Shown here piece by piece: positions 9,540-18,582 of a stretch of DNA of 64,000 bases. A program made the translations under genes and the position numbers. Positions within the stretch are counted from its first letter, which is position 1; each line of letters starts with the position of its first letter. Under the pieces are notes generated by a model, which saw only the letters and a program-made list of their open reading frames with translations, searched no databases and was not told the origin of the DNA. This DNA is from Malaciobacter halophilus (GTDB lineage: Bacteria > Campylobacterota > Campylobacteria > Campylobacterales > Arcobacteraceae), in assembly GCF_002837275.1 (NCBI RefSeq), contig NZ_NXIF01000007.1, positions 1-64,000 of the forward strand, read 5' to 3'.

Positions 9540-10289
9540 ATGATTTATGAGAAGCATTGGCAAAAGTATGATGAGTTTATTCCTTATGAATTGCAAATGA
9601 GTTTTGATATTAGATTATGTAATGTAATAAATATTTTAAACTATTTTTTCCAAGATTTACTTGTAAGAAAGCCACACTTCTCAAAAGTCACTTTTTATTT
9701 AGCTGGTTCATGTATTAAAAAAGATACTTTTAGAGATATTGATATGATTTTTCCTTCAAAGCAAATGATGGAAGAGTTAAACCAATGTTTAGATCAAAGC
9801 TATTTTGAGTATGAGAATAACTCTTTAACATATAAGTTTCATGATGAGATATTTCAGTTTGTATTTAGACCAAAATTTGAAAACAAATCTTTAGAGTTTA
9901 CTGTTGATGGTTTTGATTTTGACTCTACAAAAATTGGTTTTGAGTGTGTTTTAGATTTAAATAGCAAAGAAGTAACAGTTGTTAAAAGTGATATAAGAGA
10001 AGAGTTTATCTCTTATATTCAAACAAAAGTAAATAATCTAAGTAAAATTAGTATTAATCCTTTTGTATCTTTACAAAGAGCAATACACTTTTTAAAAAGA
10101 GGAGATGAAGTACCATATAGCGTATTTTTAGATATTTGTTCTAGTATTGCTGATCTTAAGATAAATGAAAATGAAGATATAAACAAGCATTTTCAAAGAC
10201 TTCAAGGAAATCCAAAAAAATTAGAGAATATAAAAGAAGCAATTAGTGATTATATAGAAGAGAAAAAAGACGAAGCAGAAAATAACTAA
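9540..10289 (+). CDS. uncharacterised protein with a nucleotidyltransferase-like motif
   Basis: A 249-aa soluble protein of no family I can name. Residues 52-70 (FYLAGSCIKKDTFRDIDMI) match the spacing of the nucleotidyltransferase-fold signature: G56-S57, then D66-x-D68. The rest is mixed alpha/beta, and the final 50 residues are charged and helical. It starts two bases after pgi, so it is translated with that gene. A role in modifying a nucleotide, sugar or RNA 3' end would fit the motif but is not shown. The third catalytic acid of the fold was not located with confidence, so the protein may be inactive. Confidence 0.6.
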   Translation: MIYEKHWQKYDEFIPYELQMSFDIRLCNVINILNYFFQDLLVRKPHFSKVTFYLAGSCIKKDTFRDIDMIFPSKQMMEELNQCLDQSYFEYENNSLTYKFHDEIFQFVFRPKFENKSLEFTVDGFDFDSTKIGFECVLDLNSKEVTVVKSDIREEFISYIQTKVNNLSKISINPFVSLQRAIHFLKRGDEVPYSVFLDICSSIADLKINENEDINKHFQRLQGNPKKLENIKEAISDYIEEKKDEAENN

Positions 10290-10315
10290 TAATTTTATTT
10301 TTATTTAAAACTTTA

Positions 10316-10321
10316 TATAAT
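10316..10321 (+). promoter_or_regulatory. putative -10 box for the prepilin-like gene
   Basis: A perfect TATAAT at 10316-10321, 25 bases before the ATG at 10347, with AAAGG as a ribosome-binding site. The 57-base gap from the preceding gene is otherwise AT-rich spacer. Confidence 0.45.
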
Positions 10322-10346
10322 TTAAAAAATTATTTAAAGGTTTCTT

Positions 10347-10742
10347 ATGAAAAGCGCTTTTTCTTTACTTGAACTAATTTTTGTGTTGGTTTTATTAGCA
10401 CTAATTGGAAGCTATGCTATACCTAAATATATGAATACAAAACAAGCAGCTGTTGTTACTACTGTAAAAAGAGATATTGCTACAATAACAAGCTCTTTGC
10501 AATCATATTTTTTACTCCATGGAGAAATAGATGATATCAATGATGCTTTAACTTTAGGAAATAACAATTGGCAAATTGACAATAAAACAATTACATATAA
10601 GTCTTCAGGTCAAGATTGTATTACAATTAGAGTAAATGAGCAAGAACAAGAACTTGAATTGAATATTAATGAAACACTTGATACTATTTGTGAAAAGTTA
10701 AGTAATGCAGGAATAAAAGATACTAAAACTGCACTTTATTAG
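10347..10742 (+). CDS. type IV pilin / type II pseudopilin-like protein
   Basis: A 131-aa protein with a class III prepilin signal: a short basic leader MKSA, then FSLLELIFVLVLLALIGSYA with the conserved Glu at position +5 of the mature form. Cleavage and N-methylation by a prepilin peptidase would fall between A4 and F5. The hydrophobic helix is followed by a small globular domain with two cysteines (GQDCITI and DTICEKL) that could form a disulfide. No pilus assembly genes are adjacent, so pilin and pseudopilin (secretion or DNA-uptake) roles cannot be separated. gmhB starts 8 bases downstream. Confidence 0.85.
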   Translation: MKSAFSLLELIFVLVLLALIGSYAIPKYMNTKQAAVVTTVKRDIATITSSLQSYFLLHGEIDDINDALTLGNNNWQIDNKTITYKSSGQDCITIRVNEQEQELELNINETLDTICEKLSNAGIKDTKTALY

Positions 10743-10750
10743 GAAAGTAT

Positions 10751-11272
10751 ATGCAAAAAGCCTTTTTTTTAGATAGAGATGGTGTAATAAATATTGATAA
10801 AAGTTATGTGTATAAGATTGAAGATTTTGAGTTTATTCAAGGAGTGATTCCTACTTTAAAATATATACAAAAAAAAGGTTTTAAACTTTTTATTATCACT
10901 AATCAATCAGGTATAGGAAGAGGCTATTATACAATTGAACAGTTTTTAGAGTTAACTTCTTGGATGTTAAATAGACTTGAAAATGAAGGAATTTTTATTG
11001 AAGAAGTGAAATTTTGTCCACACTCTCCAGAACAAAAATGTAATTGTAGAAAACCAAATACTGGAATGATTGATGAAATCCTAAAAAGTTATGATATAGA
11101 CTTAGATAATTCATGGTTAATAGGAGATAAAAGTTCTGATATAAAATGTGCAATAAATGCAGGTATTAAATATAGTATTCAAGTAAAATCAGGACAAGAG
11201 TTTGACCAAACAAAATCTTTAGCAACATATGTACTTAATAGTATAAAAGATATAGAAAAAATAAAATTATAA
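10751..11272 (+). CDS. gmhB: D-glycero-D-manno-heptose 1,7-bisphosphate 7-phosphatase
   Basis: A 173-aa HAD phosphatase. Motif I is FLDRDGVINIDKSY, motif II is IITNQSGIGRG, and the C-terminal motif is LIGDKSSDIKCAINAGI. The zinc loop CPHSPEQKCNCRKP is diagnostic for GmhB, which removes the 7-phosphate in ADP-heptose synthesis for the LPS or LOS core. hldD and hldE, which act in the same pathway, lie 2 kb downstream but are separated from it by the minus-strand rayT-ligase insert. A REP-type hairpin with a T-run follows the gene. Confidence 0.93.
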   Translation: MQKAFFLDRDGVINIDKSYVYKIEDFEFIQGVIPTLKYIQKKGFKLFIITNQSGIGRGYYTIEQFLELTSWMLNRLENEGIFIEEVKFCPHSPEQKCNCRKPNTGMIDEILKSYDIDLDNSWLIGDKSSDIKCAINAGIKYSIQVKSGQEFDQTKSLATYVLNSIKDIEKIKL

Positions 11273-11286
11273 TATTATCACATTTT

Positions 11287-11445
11287 GGAACTGCGAATTC
11301 ATTCGAGGCATTCTTGTGCATTTTGGTTTTTTGCACGGATAAATTCGAGCCTCCAATTTCAATTGCGCATTTGGGGTTTTTTACACGGATAAATCCGTGC
11401 CTCCAACACATTCCTTTCTTTGGAAACTCGAATTCATTCGAGTCC
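11287..11445. repeat. REP-like cluster: A (11287), B (11333), B (11383), A (11422)
   Basis: Four imperfect palindromes lie in the 203-base gap between gmhB and rayT. A-type units read GGAA plus a palindrome centred on CGAATTCATTCG. B-type units, read on the minus strand, are GGAG plus a palindrome (on the plus strand GCACGGATAAATTCGAGC then CTCC). The unit at 11383 has ACGGATAAATCCGT, a nearly perfect stem. The last A unit (11422-11443) is followed by CCTTTTT. Tetranucleotide head plus imperfect palindrome is the known REP architecture. Confidence 0.85.
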
Positions 11446-11450
11446 TTTTT
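11425..11450 (+). terminator. REP-derived intrinsic terminator after gmhB
   Basis: ACTCGAATTCATTCGAGT at 11426-11443 can fold with a 7-bp stem and is followed by CC and five Ts. It is correctly oriented to end plus-strand transcription coming from gmhB. Confidence 0.5.
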
Positions 11451-11475
11451 AAAATAATTTATTTAAATCGAACCA

Positions 11476-11991
11476 CTACTCATATAAACTATAAACTCTT
11501 CTTTCCCAATCTTTTAATTTTGCTTTTATTGGATTATTGTATATGTAATTATAAACTCTTTCAAAATGTTTTTCATCTCTTATTACTTTATCATAATAAC
11601 CTTTTTGCCAAAAACTTCCTTTTTTATTTAACTTGGCATTTAATCTAAGGGCAGTTTTTGCTTTTATACATTTTATGATTTTATCAATATCATCAAACTG
11701 CTTTATTAAAATATGAATATGATTTGGCATGATACATAATATTATGACTTCATAAAGGTTACTTTGATTTTCCAATATAATATCTTTTACACTATCAATA
11801 AAATCACTATTTATATATGCACCCAAAGAAGAGTTATCTAAGTACTTATCAATTTTGTATTGTCTAATATGGTTACTTAATGATAAATCATTTTCAAGTT
11901 TTTTAAGATAAAAATCAATATTATCTTTTGTACGAAAAGTGATAAATTGATAATGCTCTTTTAAATTTATATGGGGGAGTTTTTTGTACAT
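11476..11991 (-). CDS. rayT: REP-associated tyrosine transposase (RAYT, Y1/HUH)
   Basis: From the ATG at 11991 this is 171 aa. IMPNHIHILI carries the HUH motif (H91-x-H93), and SFWQKGYYDKVIRDEKHFER followed by VYNYIYNNPIKAKL is the C-terminal signature of REP-associated Y1 transposases, with the nucleophile Tyr at 132 or 133. Such proteins cut and join single-stranded REP DNA and are usually single-copy and not self-mobile. An upstream in-frame start would add 26 residues, but these translate REP repeat DNA; the internal ATG follows AAAGG and starts at the conserved part. REP clusters flank both sides. It has no terminal inverted repeats like a classical insertion sequence. Confidence 0.93.
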   Translation of the reverse strand: MYKKLPHINLKEHYQFITFRTKDNIDFYLKKLENDLSLSNHIRQYKIDKYLDNSSLGAYINSDFIDSVKDIILENQSNLYEVIILCIMPNHIHILIKQFDDIDKIIKCIKAKTALRLNAKLNKKGSFWQKGYYDKVIRDEKHFERVYNYIYNNPIKAKLKDWERRVYSLYE

Positions 11992-12014
11992 AAATAAACC
12001 TTTTATTGTATATA

Positions 12015-12158
12015 GGAACCCCGAATTTATTCGAGCAATTTGGCACGAATAAATTCGAGCTTCCAACACACTGCACGAATAAATTCGAGCCTCCGGTGAA
12101 CTTTCGGAACCCCGAATTTATTCGGGGTTTTTTTTGCACGGATGAATCCGCGCTTCCT
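12015..12158. repeat. REP-like cluster: A-B (12015-12065), B (12073), A-B (12106-12158)
   Basis: This fills the 176-base gap between the rayT start and the ligase stop. The first unit is a composite: GGAA, a CCCCGAATTTATTCGAG hairpin, the linker CAATTTG, then GCACGAATAAATTCGAGC closing with TTCC. A lone B unit (12073-12095) follows. The third (12106-12158) has a perfect CCCCGAATTTATTCGGGG stem, eight Ts, and a B unit ending CGCGCTTCC. GGAA at one end and TTCC at the other make each composite an inverted REP pair of the REPIN/BIME kind. Confidence 0.85.
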
Positions 12159-12167
12159 GTGAACTTT

Positions 12168-12974
12168 TTACTCCTTTTTTCTTACTCTTAAAAATGAAGC
12201 AAATTTTGGTTTGTTATATTTAGTAAAACCATAATATTTAAAAGTTACAATTTCTCCTATTTTAGGTGGTTTATATCTTTGCTTATTTGAAAAACCTCCT
12301 CCTAGATTAAAAGTAATACCATTTGGAAGTTTTATTATTAGACTTTTCATTCTGTGTTTATTTTTTTTATCATAATTAATACCAATGATTTTTCCTTCCA
12401 TATCAAAAATTTTTTTTACTTTTAATATATCTTGACTTCTACCTTTAAAATATTTTTTATGGGGATTTTTTATTATTATTCCTTCTGCTTTATTTAATAC
12501 AAGTTTTTCTAAATATTCCTGCATATGATTTTTATTTTTACATCTTATTTGAGGAATAAATCTTATATATTTATTTGGGTTATTTTTAAACCATTTTTTT
12601 GCTTTATTTAATCTTTGTTTAAAATTGCCTTTTGCATTTGGTACTTCAAAAATATTATAAGTTATTTCACTCCATTTTTTTGAAGCTTTTTTATCTAGTA
12701 CTATGCTTTGTATGTTTTCAAAATCGTCTCTTTTAGTCCATAACTCTCCATCAAGCTCAAAATTTGGAAAATTTTTTGTAAACTCTTTTTTTGTAGTTAT
12801 TTTATTACCATTTTTTGTAAGAAGTTGCTTCCCATCCCAATAAGCTCTTATACCATCGAGTTTTTCACTCATATACCAGCCTTTGATGTTTTGATTGTCA
12901 TAAGTCATAGGTTTTTGAAGATTATTTGCATAAGACGATAGAAAAAAGAAAAATATAATAAGAAATTTCTTCAT
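12168..12974 (-). CDS. periplasmic ATP-dependent DNA ligase (LigE-type)
   Basis: A 268-aa minimal ATP-dependent DNA ligase. A Sec signal (MKKFLIIFFFFLSSYAN) is cleaved near residue 16, so the enzyme acts in the periplasm. The adenylation motif is EKLDGIRAYW with nucleophile K38. ELDGELWTK (motif III), EGIIIKNP (motif IV) and DILKVKK (motif V) follow, and a short OB-like C-terminal part ends the protein. LigE enzymes occur in naturally competent Proteobacteria and Campylobacter and are thought to act on imported or extracellular DNA. It shares strand and REP-filled surroundings with rayT and lies between gmhB and hldD, away from replication genes. Confidence 0.9.
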   Translation of the reverse strand: MKKFLIIFFFFLSSYANNLQKPMTYDNQNIKGWYMSEKLDGIRAYWDGKQLLTKNGNKITTKKEFTKNFPNFELDGELWTKRDDFENIQSIVLDKKASKKWSEITYNIFEVPNAKGNFKQRLNKAKKWFKNNPNKYIRFIPQIRCKNKNHMQEYLEKLVLNKAEGIIIKNPHKKYFKGRSQDILKVKKIFDMEGKIIGINYDKKNKHRMKSLIIKLPNGITFNLGGGFSNKQRYKPPKIGEIVTFKYYGFTKYNKPKFASFLRVRKKE

Positions 12975-13049
12975 GAAAACTCTTTAAAATAATTTGAAAA
13001 ATTATATTATTGTAAAGTTGAAAGATTGGTTAAGTGTTTTTTAGATCTT

Positions 13050-13170
13050 GGAACCCCGAATTTATTCGGGGCAATTTGGCACGGATGAATCCGCGCTTCC
13101 GATTTCACTTGCATTTTCGGAACCCCGAATTTATTCGGGGCAATTTAGCACGGATAAATTCGAGCCTCCG
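13050..13170. repeat. two tandem 52-bp REP composites (A-B, A-B)
   Basis: Units at 13050-13101 and 13119-13170 have the same structure: GGAA, the perfect hairpin CCCCGAATTTATTCGGGG, a 7-base linker (CAATTTG or CAATTTA), a GCACGGAT...GC hairpin and a closing TTCCG or CTCCG. The two copies differ at five positions, all but one in the B half. They occupy the 270-base gap between the divergent ligase and hldD genes; the rest of that gap is AT-rich DNA that must hold both promoters. Confidence 0.9.
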
Positions 13171-13244
13171 ATATTTGCTTGCAAAAAGCTAATTTAATTG
13201 AATTTTAGTTAAAATGTAAGACTTTATAAACATAAGTGAGAGAT

Positions 13245-14258
13245 ATGATGAAATATAATGATATAGATTTTAATAATAAAACAATTTTGATTACTGGGGC
13301 TGCTGGATTTATTGGTTCTAATTTGGCTTTTTATTTTCAAGAAAATTTTCCTGATGCAAATGTTATTGCTCTTGATTGCTTTAGGTCTGGGCAGACTTTC
13401 TCAAATGGAAATTTGAAAAGTTTTGGGCATTTTAAAAACCTTATTGGATTTAAAGGAACTGTAATAAGTGGCGATATAAATGATACTGATCTTTTAAAAA
13501 GATTGGCTATACAGTATAGCTTTGATTATATCTTCCATCAAGCAGCTATTTCTGATACAACAGTTAATGAGCAAGATTTGATGATAAAAACAAATGTAAA
13601 TGCATATGAAGAGCTTTTAAAAATTGCTATTAATCATAATGCAAATATGGTTTATGCTAGTTCTGGTGCTACTTATGGAGATGCTTCAAGCCCTCAAACA
13701 GTAGGGAATGAAGCACCAAGTAATGTTTATGGATTTAGCAAATTAATGATGGATAATATCTCTTATTCTTATATAAACAAAAATCCAAATATATCAATTG
13801 TTGGACTTAGATATTTTAATGTTTATGGTCCAAGAGAGTTTTATAAAAATAAAACAGCTTCAACTGTTGTTCAGTTTGGGCATCAAATATTAAAAGGAAA
13901 TGCTCCTAAATTATTTGAAGGAAGTGATAAGATACTTAGAGATTTTATTTATATTGAAGATGTTATTCAAGCAAATATAAAAGCTTGTGCTCCTAAAAAA
14001 AGTGGAGTGTATAATGTAGGAACAGGAAAAGCAAGATCTTTTCAAGCAATAGCTGATACATTACAAAAAGAGCTTGGTACAAATTTTCAAACAGAATATA
14101 TACCAAATCCATATATTGGTCAATATCAATTTCATACAGAAGCAAATATGAAAGAGACAAAGAAAAATTTAGATTTTGAGGCAAGATTTGAGTTAGAAGA
14201 TGGAATAAAAGCATATATTCCTGAGATAAAAAGACTTTTTAATGATGAGGTAAAATAA
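13245..14258 (+). CDS. hldD: ADP-L-glycero-D-manno-heptose 6-epimerase
   Basis: A 337-aa short-chain dehydrogenase-type epimerase (HldD/WaaD) that inverts C6 of ADP-heptose for the LPS or LOS inner core. The NAD(P) Rossmann motif is LITGAAGFIGSNLAFYFQ. Catalytic residues lie in YASSGATYGDAS and VYGFSKLMMDN (YxxxK-like). GLRYFNVYGPREFYK is typical of HldD. A GTG nine bases further upstream is possible, but the ATG at 13245 (or 13248) follows GTGAGAGAT and yields the expected N-terminus. hldE starts one base after the stop. Confidence 0.93.
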   Translation: MMKYNDIDFNNKTILITGAAGFIGSNLAFYFQENFPDANVIALDCFRSGQTFSNGNLKSFGHFKNLIGFKGTVISGDINDTDLLKRLAIQYSFDYIFHQAAISDTTVNEQDLMIKTNVNAYEELLKIAINHNANMVYASSGATYGDASSPQTVGNEAPSNVYGFSKLMMDNISYSYINKNPNISIVGLRYFNVYGPREFYKNKTASTVVQFGHQILKGNAPKLFEGSDKILRDFIYIEDVIQANIKACAPKKSGVYNVGTGKARSFQAIADTLQKELGTNFQTEYIPNPYIGQYQFHTEANMKETKKNLDFEARFELEDGIKAYIPEIKRLFNDEVK

Positions 14259-14259
14259 G

Positions 14260-15687
14260 ATGATTAAATATGATAAAAAGCCAAATATTTTAGTTATTGG
14301 TGATCTTATGATAGATCATTATTTATGGGGAAAGTGTGATAGAATTTCACCTGAAGCACCTGTACAAGTTATTGATATAAAAAAAGAGACAACTGTTTTA
14401 GGTGGAGCAGGAAATGTTATTAACAATCTTTTATCTCTTGGCTCTGATGTAAGTGTTATCTCTGTTGTAGGAGATGATGATACTGCAAAAGAGTTAAAAT
14501 CTATGCTAGATAAAGAGGGAGCAAAATCTTTTTTAATAGAGCAAAAGGGAAGAAAAACTTCTAAAAAATCAAGAATAATGGCTTCTCACTCACAAGTAGT
14601 AAGATATGACCACGAAAGTAAAAACTCTATCTCTTTTGATAGTGAAAAAAGAATTTTTGAGAAATTTCAAGAGATAATAAATAGATACGATATTATCCTT
14701 TTTTCAGATTATGGAAAGGGTGTAATTACTAAAGAATTATCAAAAAAAATCATAGATTATGCTAAAAAATATGAAAAAAGAGTAATAGTTGATCCAAAAG
14801 GAGAAGACTACTCAAAATATGAAGGTGCATACTTTTTAACACCTAATAAAAAAGAGGCACAAGAGGCTTCTAAAATAGAGATTGAAAATGATGATACTTT
14901 AAAAGAGGCTTTAAAAAAATTAAAAGAACAAGCAGATTTATACTACTCAATTATCACTTTAAGTGACCAAGGAATAGCTCTTTTAAAAGATGATGAAGTG
15001 ATTATTAGACCAACAGTAGCAAGAGAAGTTTTTGATGTTACTGGTGCTGGTGATACTGTTCTTGCTGCACTTGGATTTGCACTTAGTTTAAATAATAGTA
15101 TTGAAGATGCTTTAGAGTTTGCTAATTTAGCAGCTGGAGTTGTAGTTGGTAAGCTTGGAAGTGCAACTGTTAGTCTTGATGAAATTGAAGAGTATAAATC
15201 AAGTTTAAATAAAAGTTCAATTGAATTACATATAAAAACAGTTCAAGACATTGAAAAAATCTCTGAAAGATTAAAAAAACAAAACAAAAAGATAGTATTT
15301 ACAAATGGATGCTTTGATATTTTACACAAAGGTCATGTAAGTTACTTAGATGTTGCCAAATCATTTGGTGATGTTTTGATTTTGGGATTAAACTCAGATG
15401 ATAGTGTAAAAAGATTAAAAGGTGAAAACAGACCAATAAACACACAAGATGATAGAGCTTATATAGTTTCTGCTTTAGAGTGTGTGGATTATGTAGTAAT
15501 CTTTGATGAAGATACACCTTATGAGCTTATTTCAAAAGTTCAACCAGATGTTTTAGTAAAAGGTGCTGATTATGAGGGTAAAGAAGTTGTAGGAAGTGAC
15601 ATAGCCCTTGAAACAAAACTAGTTGAGTTTGTAGATGGAAAAAGCACAACAAAAACAATAGAAAAAATCAAAAAAGTGATAAAGTAA
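14260..15687 (+). CDS. hldE: bifunctional heptose-7-phosphate kinase / heptose-1-phosphate adenylyltransferase
   Basis: A 475-aa two-domain enzyme. Residues 1-320 are a PfkB/ribokinase-type kinase ([35 protein letters not shown], and [16 protein letters not shown] with the catalytic Asp). Residues 340-475 are a cytidylyltransferase-like adenylyltransferase ([17 protein letters not shown] with the HxGH motif, [13 protein letters not shown]). It phosphorylates heptose-7-P at C1 and later forms ADP-heptose. With gmhB and hldD it gives all nucleotide-heptose steps except GmhA. The stop overlaps the apt start. Confidence 0.95.
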   Translation: MIKYDKKPNILVIGDLMIDHYLWGKCDRISPEAPVQVIDIKKETTVLGGAGNVINNLLSLGSDVSVISVVGDDDTAKELKSMLDKEGAKSFLIEQKGRKTSKKSRIMASHSQVVRYDHESKNSISFDSEKRIFEKFQEIINRYDIILFSDYGKGVITKELSKKIIDYAKKYEKRVIVDPKGEDYSKYEGAYFLTPNKKEAQEASKIEIENDDTLKEALKKLKEQADLYYSIITLSDQGIALLKDDEVIIRPTVAREVFDVTGAGDTVLAALGFALSLNNSIEDALEFANLAAGVVVGKLGSATVSLDEIEEYKSSLNKSSIELHIKTVQDIEKISERLKKQNKKIVFTNGCFDILHKGHVSYLDVAKSFGDVLILGLNSDDSVKRLKGENRPINTQDDRAYIVSALECVDYVVIFDEDTPYELISKVQPDVLVKGADYEGKEVVGSDIALETKLVEFVDGKSTTKTIEKIKKVIK

Positions 15688-16235
15688 TGACTGAATTAAC
15701 ACAAGAAGAGAAACAAATACTATTAAATGCCATAAGAGATGTACAAGATTTTCCAAAAGAGGGTATAGTATTTAAAGATATAACAACACTTCTAAATGAT
15801 AAAAATGCTTTTAGTCTTTTGATGAATCACCTTGAAAAAAGATATAAAGAGTATAATTTAGATTATGTTGCAGGTATTGATAGTAGAGGATTTATCTTTG
15901 GTGCAGCACTTGCTGATAGATTAAATATAGGTTTTGTTCCAGTTAGAAAAAAAGGAAAATTACCAAGTACAACTGTATGTGAAAAGTATGAGTTAGAGTA
16001 TGGTTTTGATGAAGTTGAGATACATCTTGATGCTTTTCATGGAAAAACAGATGCAAAAGTTCTTTTGATTGATGATTTGCTTGCTACTGGTGGTACAGCA
16101 AATGCATCTGCAAAACTAATAAAAAATGTAAAAGCAAATTTAGTTGAAGCTTGTTTTTTATTAAACCTTACTTTTTTAAATGGAAAACAAAGAGTAGAGC
16201 AACACACACCTGTATATACAATACTTGATGTATAA
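15687..16235 (+). CDS. apt: adenine phosphoribosyltransferase
   Basis: A 182-aa purine salvage enzyme that forms AMP from adenine and PRPP. The PRPP-binding loop is [20 protein letters not shown]. The N-terminal [20 protein letters not shown] and [20 protein letters not shown] are standard Apt signatures. The start overlaps the hldE stop by one base, and wzz begins 21 bases later, so it sits inside a glycan-biosynthesis transcription unit without an obvious link to it. In C. jejuni, as I recall, apt also lies just upstream of dedA and pepA. Confidence 0.96.
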   Translation: MTELTQEEKQILLNAIRDVQDFPKEGIVFKDITTLLNDKNAFSLLMNHLEKRYKEYNLDYVAGIDSRGFIFGAALADRLNIGFVPVRKKGKLPSTTVCEKYELEYGFDEVEIHLDAFHGKTDAKVLLIDDLLATGGTANASAKLIKNVKANLVEACFLLNLTFLNGKQRVEQHTPVYTILDV

Positions 16236-16256
16236 AACAAATCTGGGGAGAAAAAG

Positions 16257-17372
16257 TTGGAAAAAGAGATAAGAACTATACAAGAAGATGAGATTGATTT
16301 AAAAGAGTTATTTAAAACACTATGGCAAAAAAGAGTTTTTATAGTAGTTTTTACTTTAATAATAACAGTTTTAGGAGCTGTTTATGCTTTTACAAGAACA
16401 CCTATTTATGAAATTGATTCAACTTATAGAATAGGATTTATTGGAGATAAACTTATAGAAAAACCAAATGTTTTAGAACAAAAGTTAAGACTTATTTTTA
16501 ATGTAGATAATCCAGATAAAAAGATAGAAAAAAACAATCCAAAAATCACTGAGATAAAAATAGTCAAAGGTGTTGAAAATTTCTTAAAGATAAAAATACA
16601 AGGTCTTTCAAATAAAGAACTTTTAAGTAAAAATAAAGAAGTTTTAGATTTTATAAATAACGATTATAAGTACAAATATGAAGAGTTTTTGATAAATACA
16701 AAAAATAAAATCAAAGATTTACAGTATAATTTAAACTATGCAGAAAAAGTAGAAAAAAGAAAAATAGAAAAAGAAATAGAAAAAATAGAAAAAGAGTTAA
16801 CTTTAAAAATAGAAAATAAAATAAATTTTCTCAAAAAAGTAAAACTTAATACAATAAGTAATAAAATTGAATTTTATGAAAAGAAATTAAAAGAGTATGA
16901 AAAAAATATAATAAAAATAAATAAAAATAAAACTGCAAATAAAAGCGAAGGTATTTTAGTAGCTACACAACTTCAAACTATTCAGACACTTGTTATGTCT
17001 GCAAAAGACAAACTTGAAGATTTAAAGCAATTAAAACAAAATATTTTAATACTACAAATAGAAGAGTTAGAGTTTGAAAAAAATAATCTAATAAATGAAG
17101 ATTTAAAAAAGTTGCAAGTTAACTTAAATATAGAACTTCCAAAAAAGATTTATGATTTAAATCAAAAGTTATTAAAAGAAAAAAGAAAACTAAAAACAAA
17201 TTATTTTAAAAATACTTATGCAGAAGGAGAGATTCTTAAGCATAAAAATCCTATCAAACCAAAGAAAAAACTAATAGTAGTAGTATCTTTTGTGACTGGA
17301 TTTATTTTATCTATTTTCTTAGTATTTTTCATACAGTTTATAAAAAGTTTTAAAGAGGATGAAAATGAGTGA
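16257..17372 (+). CDS. Wzz/GNVR-type polysaccharide chain-length determinant
   Basis: A 371-aa inner-membrane protein with the Wzz topology: a cytoplasmic N-terminus ([17 protein letters not shown]), a transmembrane helix at about 27-46 ([19 protein letters not shown]), a long periplasmic domain rich in Lys/Glu coiled coil (about 150-320), and a second helix at about 340-361 preceded by the family's proline-rich segment ([18 protein letters not shown]). No tyrosine-kinase domain is attached. It would set the polymer length made by Wzy of the island, 20 kb downstream. The start is TTG after GGGGAGAAAAAG. Confidence 0.85.
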   Translation: MEKEIRTIQEDEIDLKELFKTLWQKRVFIVVFTLIITVLGAVYAFTRTPIYEIDSTYRIGFIGDKLIEKPNVLEQKLRLIFNVDNPDKKIEKNNPKITEIKIVKGVENFLKIKIQGLSNKELLSKNKEVLDFINNDYKYKYEEFLINTKNKIKDLQYNLNYAEKVEKRKIEKEIEKIEKELTLKIENKINFLKKVKLNTISNKIEFYEKKLKEYEKNIIKINKNKTANKSEGILVATQLQTIQTLVMSAKDKLEDLKQLKQNILILQIEELEFEKNNLINEDLKKLQVNLNIELPKKIYDLNQKLLKEKRKLKTNYFKNTYAEGEILKHKNPIKPKKKLIVVVSFVTGFILSIFLVFFIQFIKSFKEDENE

Positions 17373-18573
17373 TTATATCCCAAAAAAGAGTAAATTTGAC
17401 CCTGATGAAAATGGGCATTTTGGAAAATTTGGTGGAAGATATGTTCCTGAAACATTGATGCCAATACTTGAAGAGTTAGAAAAAGAGTACAAAAAATATA
17501 GATTTGACAAGGATTTTTGGAAAGAGGTAAATGAACTTTTAGAAGATTATGTAGGAAGAGAAAATCCTTTATATTTTGCAAAATCAATTAGTAAAGAGAT
17601 TCAAGCCAAAGTATATTTAAAAAGAGAAGATTTAAATCATACAGGTGCTCATAAAATAAACAATGTAATAGCCCAAGGTTTGCTTGCAAAAAAATTGGGG
17701 AAAACAAAAGTGATAGCAGAAACTGGTGCAGGGCAACATGGAGTTGCGACAGCTACAATCGCAGCACTTTTAGGTTTAGAGTGTACTGTCTTTATGGGTG
17801 CAAAAGATGTACAAAGACAAGAGTTAAATGTATTTAGAATGAAGCTTTTAGGTGCTAAAGTTGTTGCTGTACAAAGTGGTAGCAAAACTTTAAAAGATGC
17901 AATGAATGATGCTATTAGGTATTGGGTTACAAATGCAAGAGATACTTTTTATATAATTGGAACTGTTGCAGGTCCACATCCTTATCCTATGATGGTTAGA
18001 GATTTTCAAGCTATTATTGGCTATGAAGCAAGAAAACAGATACTTAAAAAAGAGAATCGACTACCTGATTATGTTGTTGCATGTATTGGTGGTGGCTCAA
18101 ATGCAATAGGAATGTTTTCTCATTTTTTAGAAGATAAAGAAGTTACTTGTATTGGAATTGAGGCTGGTGGCTTAGGACTTGATACAAATAAACACGGATG
18201 TAGCTTAGAAAAAGGAACACCTGGGATTGTTCATGGACAATGTTCATATTTACTACAAGATGAAGATGGGCAAGTTACAGAAGCACACTCATTTAGTGCA
18301 GGACTTGATTATCCAGGAATTGGGCCTGAGCACTCTTTTCATAAAGATAATAAAACAGTTGAGTATGACTCGATTACAGATAAAGAAGCCTTAGATGCAT
18401 TTGTATGGCTTAGTCAAAAAGAGGGAATAATCCCTGCTTTTGAAAGTGCACATGCAATTGCATATTTGAAAAAAGCTAAAGAAAAGTTTAAAGACAAAAT
18501 TATAATAGTTAGTTTATCTGGACGTGGTGATAAAGATATGATTCAAGCAAAAAGCTTACTTAGTTTTGAATAA
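17365..18573 (+). CDS. trpB: tryptophan synthase beta chain
   Basis: A 402-aa PLP enzyme that condenses indole with serine. The PLP lysine lies in [15 protein letters not shown], the phosphate loop is [12 protein letters not shown], and [15 protein letters not shown] is the N-terminal signature of the TrpB1 type that partners TrpA. No trpA or other trp gene is in the window. I chose the ATG at 17365, six bases after GAGG, over the ATG at 17359, which abuts it. The gene overlaps the wzz end by eight bases. Confidence 0.96.
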   Translation: MSDYIPKKSKFDPDENGHFGKFGGRYVPETLMPILEELEKEYKKYRFDKDFWKEVNELLEDYVGRENPLYFAKSISKEIQAKVYLKREDLNHTGAHKINNVIAQGLLAKKLGKTKVIAETGAGQHGVATATIAALLGLECTVFMGAKDVQRQELNVFRMKLLGAKVVAVQSGSKTLKDAMNDAIRYWVTNARDTFYIIGTVAGPHPYPMMVRDFQAIIGYEARKQILKKENRLPDYVVACIGGGSNAIGMFSHFLEDKEVTCIGIEAGGLGLDTNKHGCSLEKGTPGIVHGQCSYLLQDEDGQVTEAHSFSAGLDYPGIGPEHSFHKDNKTVEYDSITDKEALDAFVWLSQKEGIIPAFESAHAIAYLKKAKEKFKDKIIIVSLSGRGDKDMIQAKSLLSFE

Positions 18574-18582
18574 AGTATTGTT

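Noticed and set aside
11992-12069. Upstream in-frame extension of the rayT reading frame (26 extra residues)
   Set aside because: These codons translate REP repeat DNA (LEARIYSCQIARINSGF); the ATG at 11991 has a ribosome-binding site and begins at the conserved part of the protein.
11476-12974. Classical insertion sequence or composite transposon around rayT and the ligase
   Set aside because: No terminal inverted repeats or target-site duplications of an IS were seen, and RAYTs are generally not self-mobile. The flanking repeats are the same REPs found elsewhere in the window.
11287-13170. CRISPR array
   Set aside because: The repeats are palindromic, vary in sequence and orientation, and have irregular spacing of 2 to about 70 bases; no cas genes are present. 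REP-like elements explain them better.
13993-14214. Antisense and out-of-frame open stretches over long genes (this one over hldD; similar ones over dnaB, trpB, pepA and pglF)
   Set aside because: They lie wholly inside well-identified genes, lack ribosome-binding sites and show low-complexity composition expected from AT-rich shadow frames.
17365-18573. trpB as part of the glycan pathway
   Set aside because: It is an ordinary TrpB with all family motifs; its place among envelope genes looks like plain operon shuffling, and no link with the polysaccharide can be supported.
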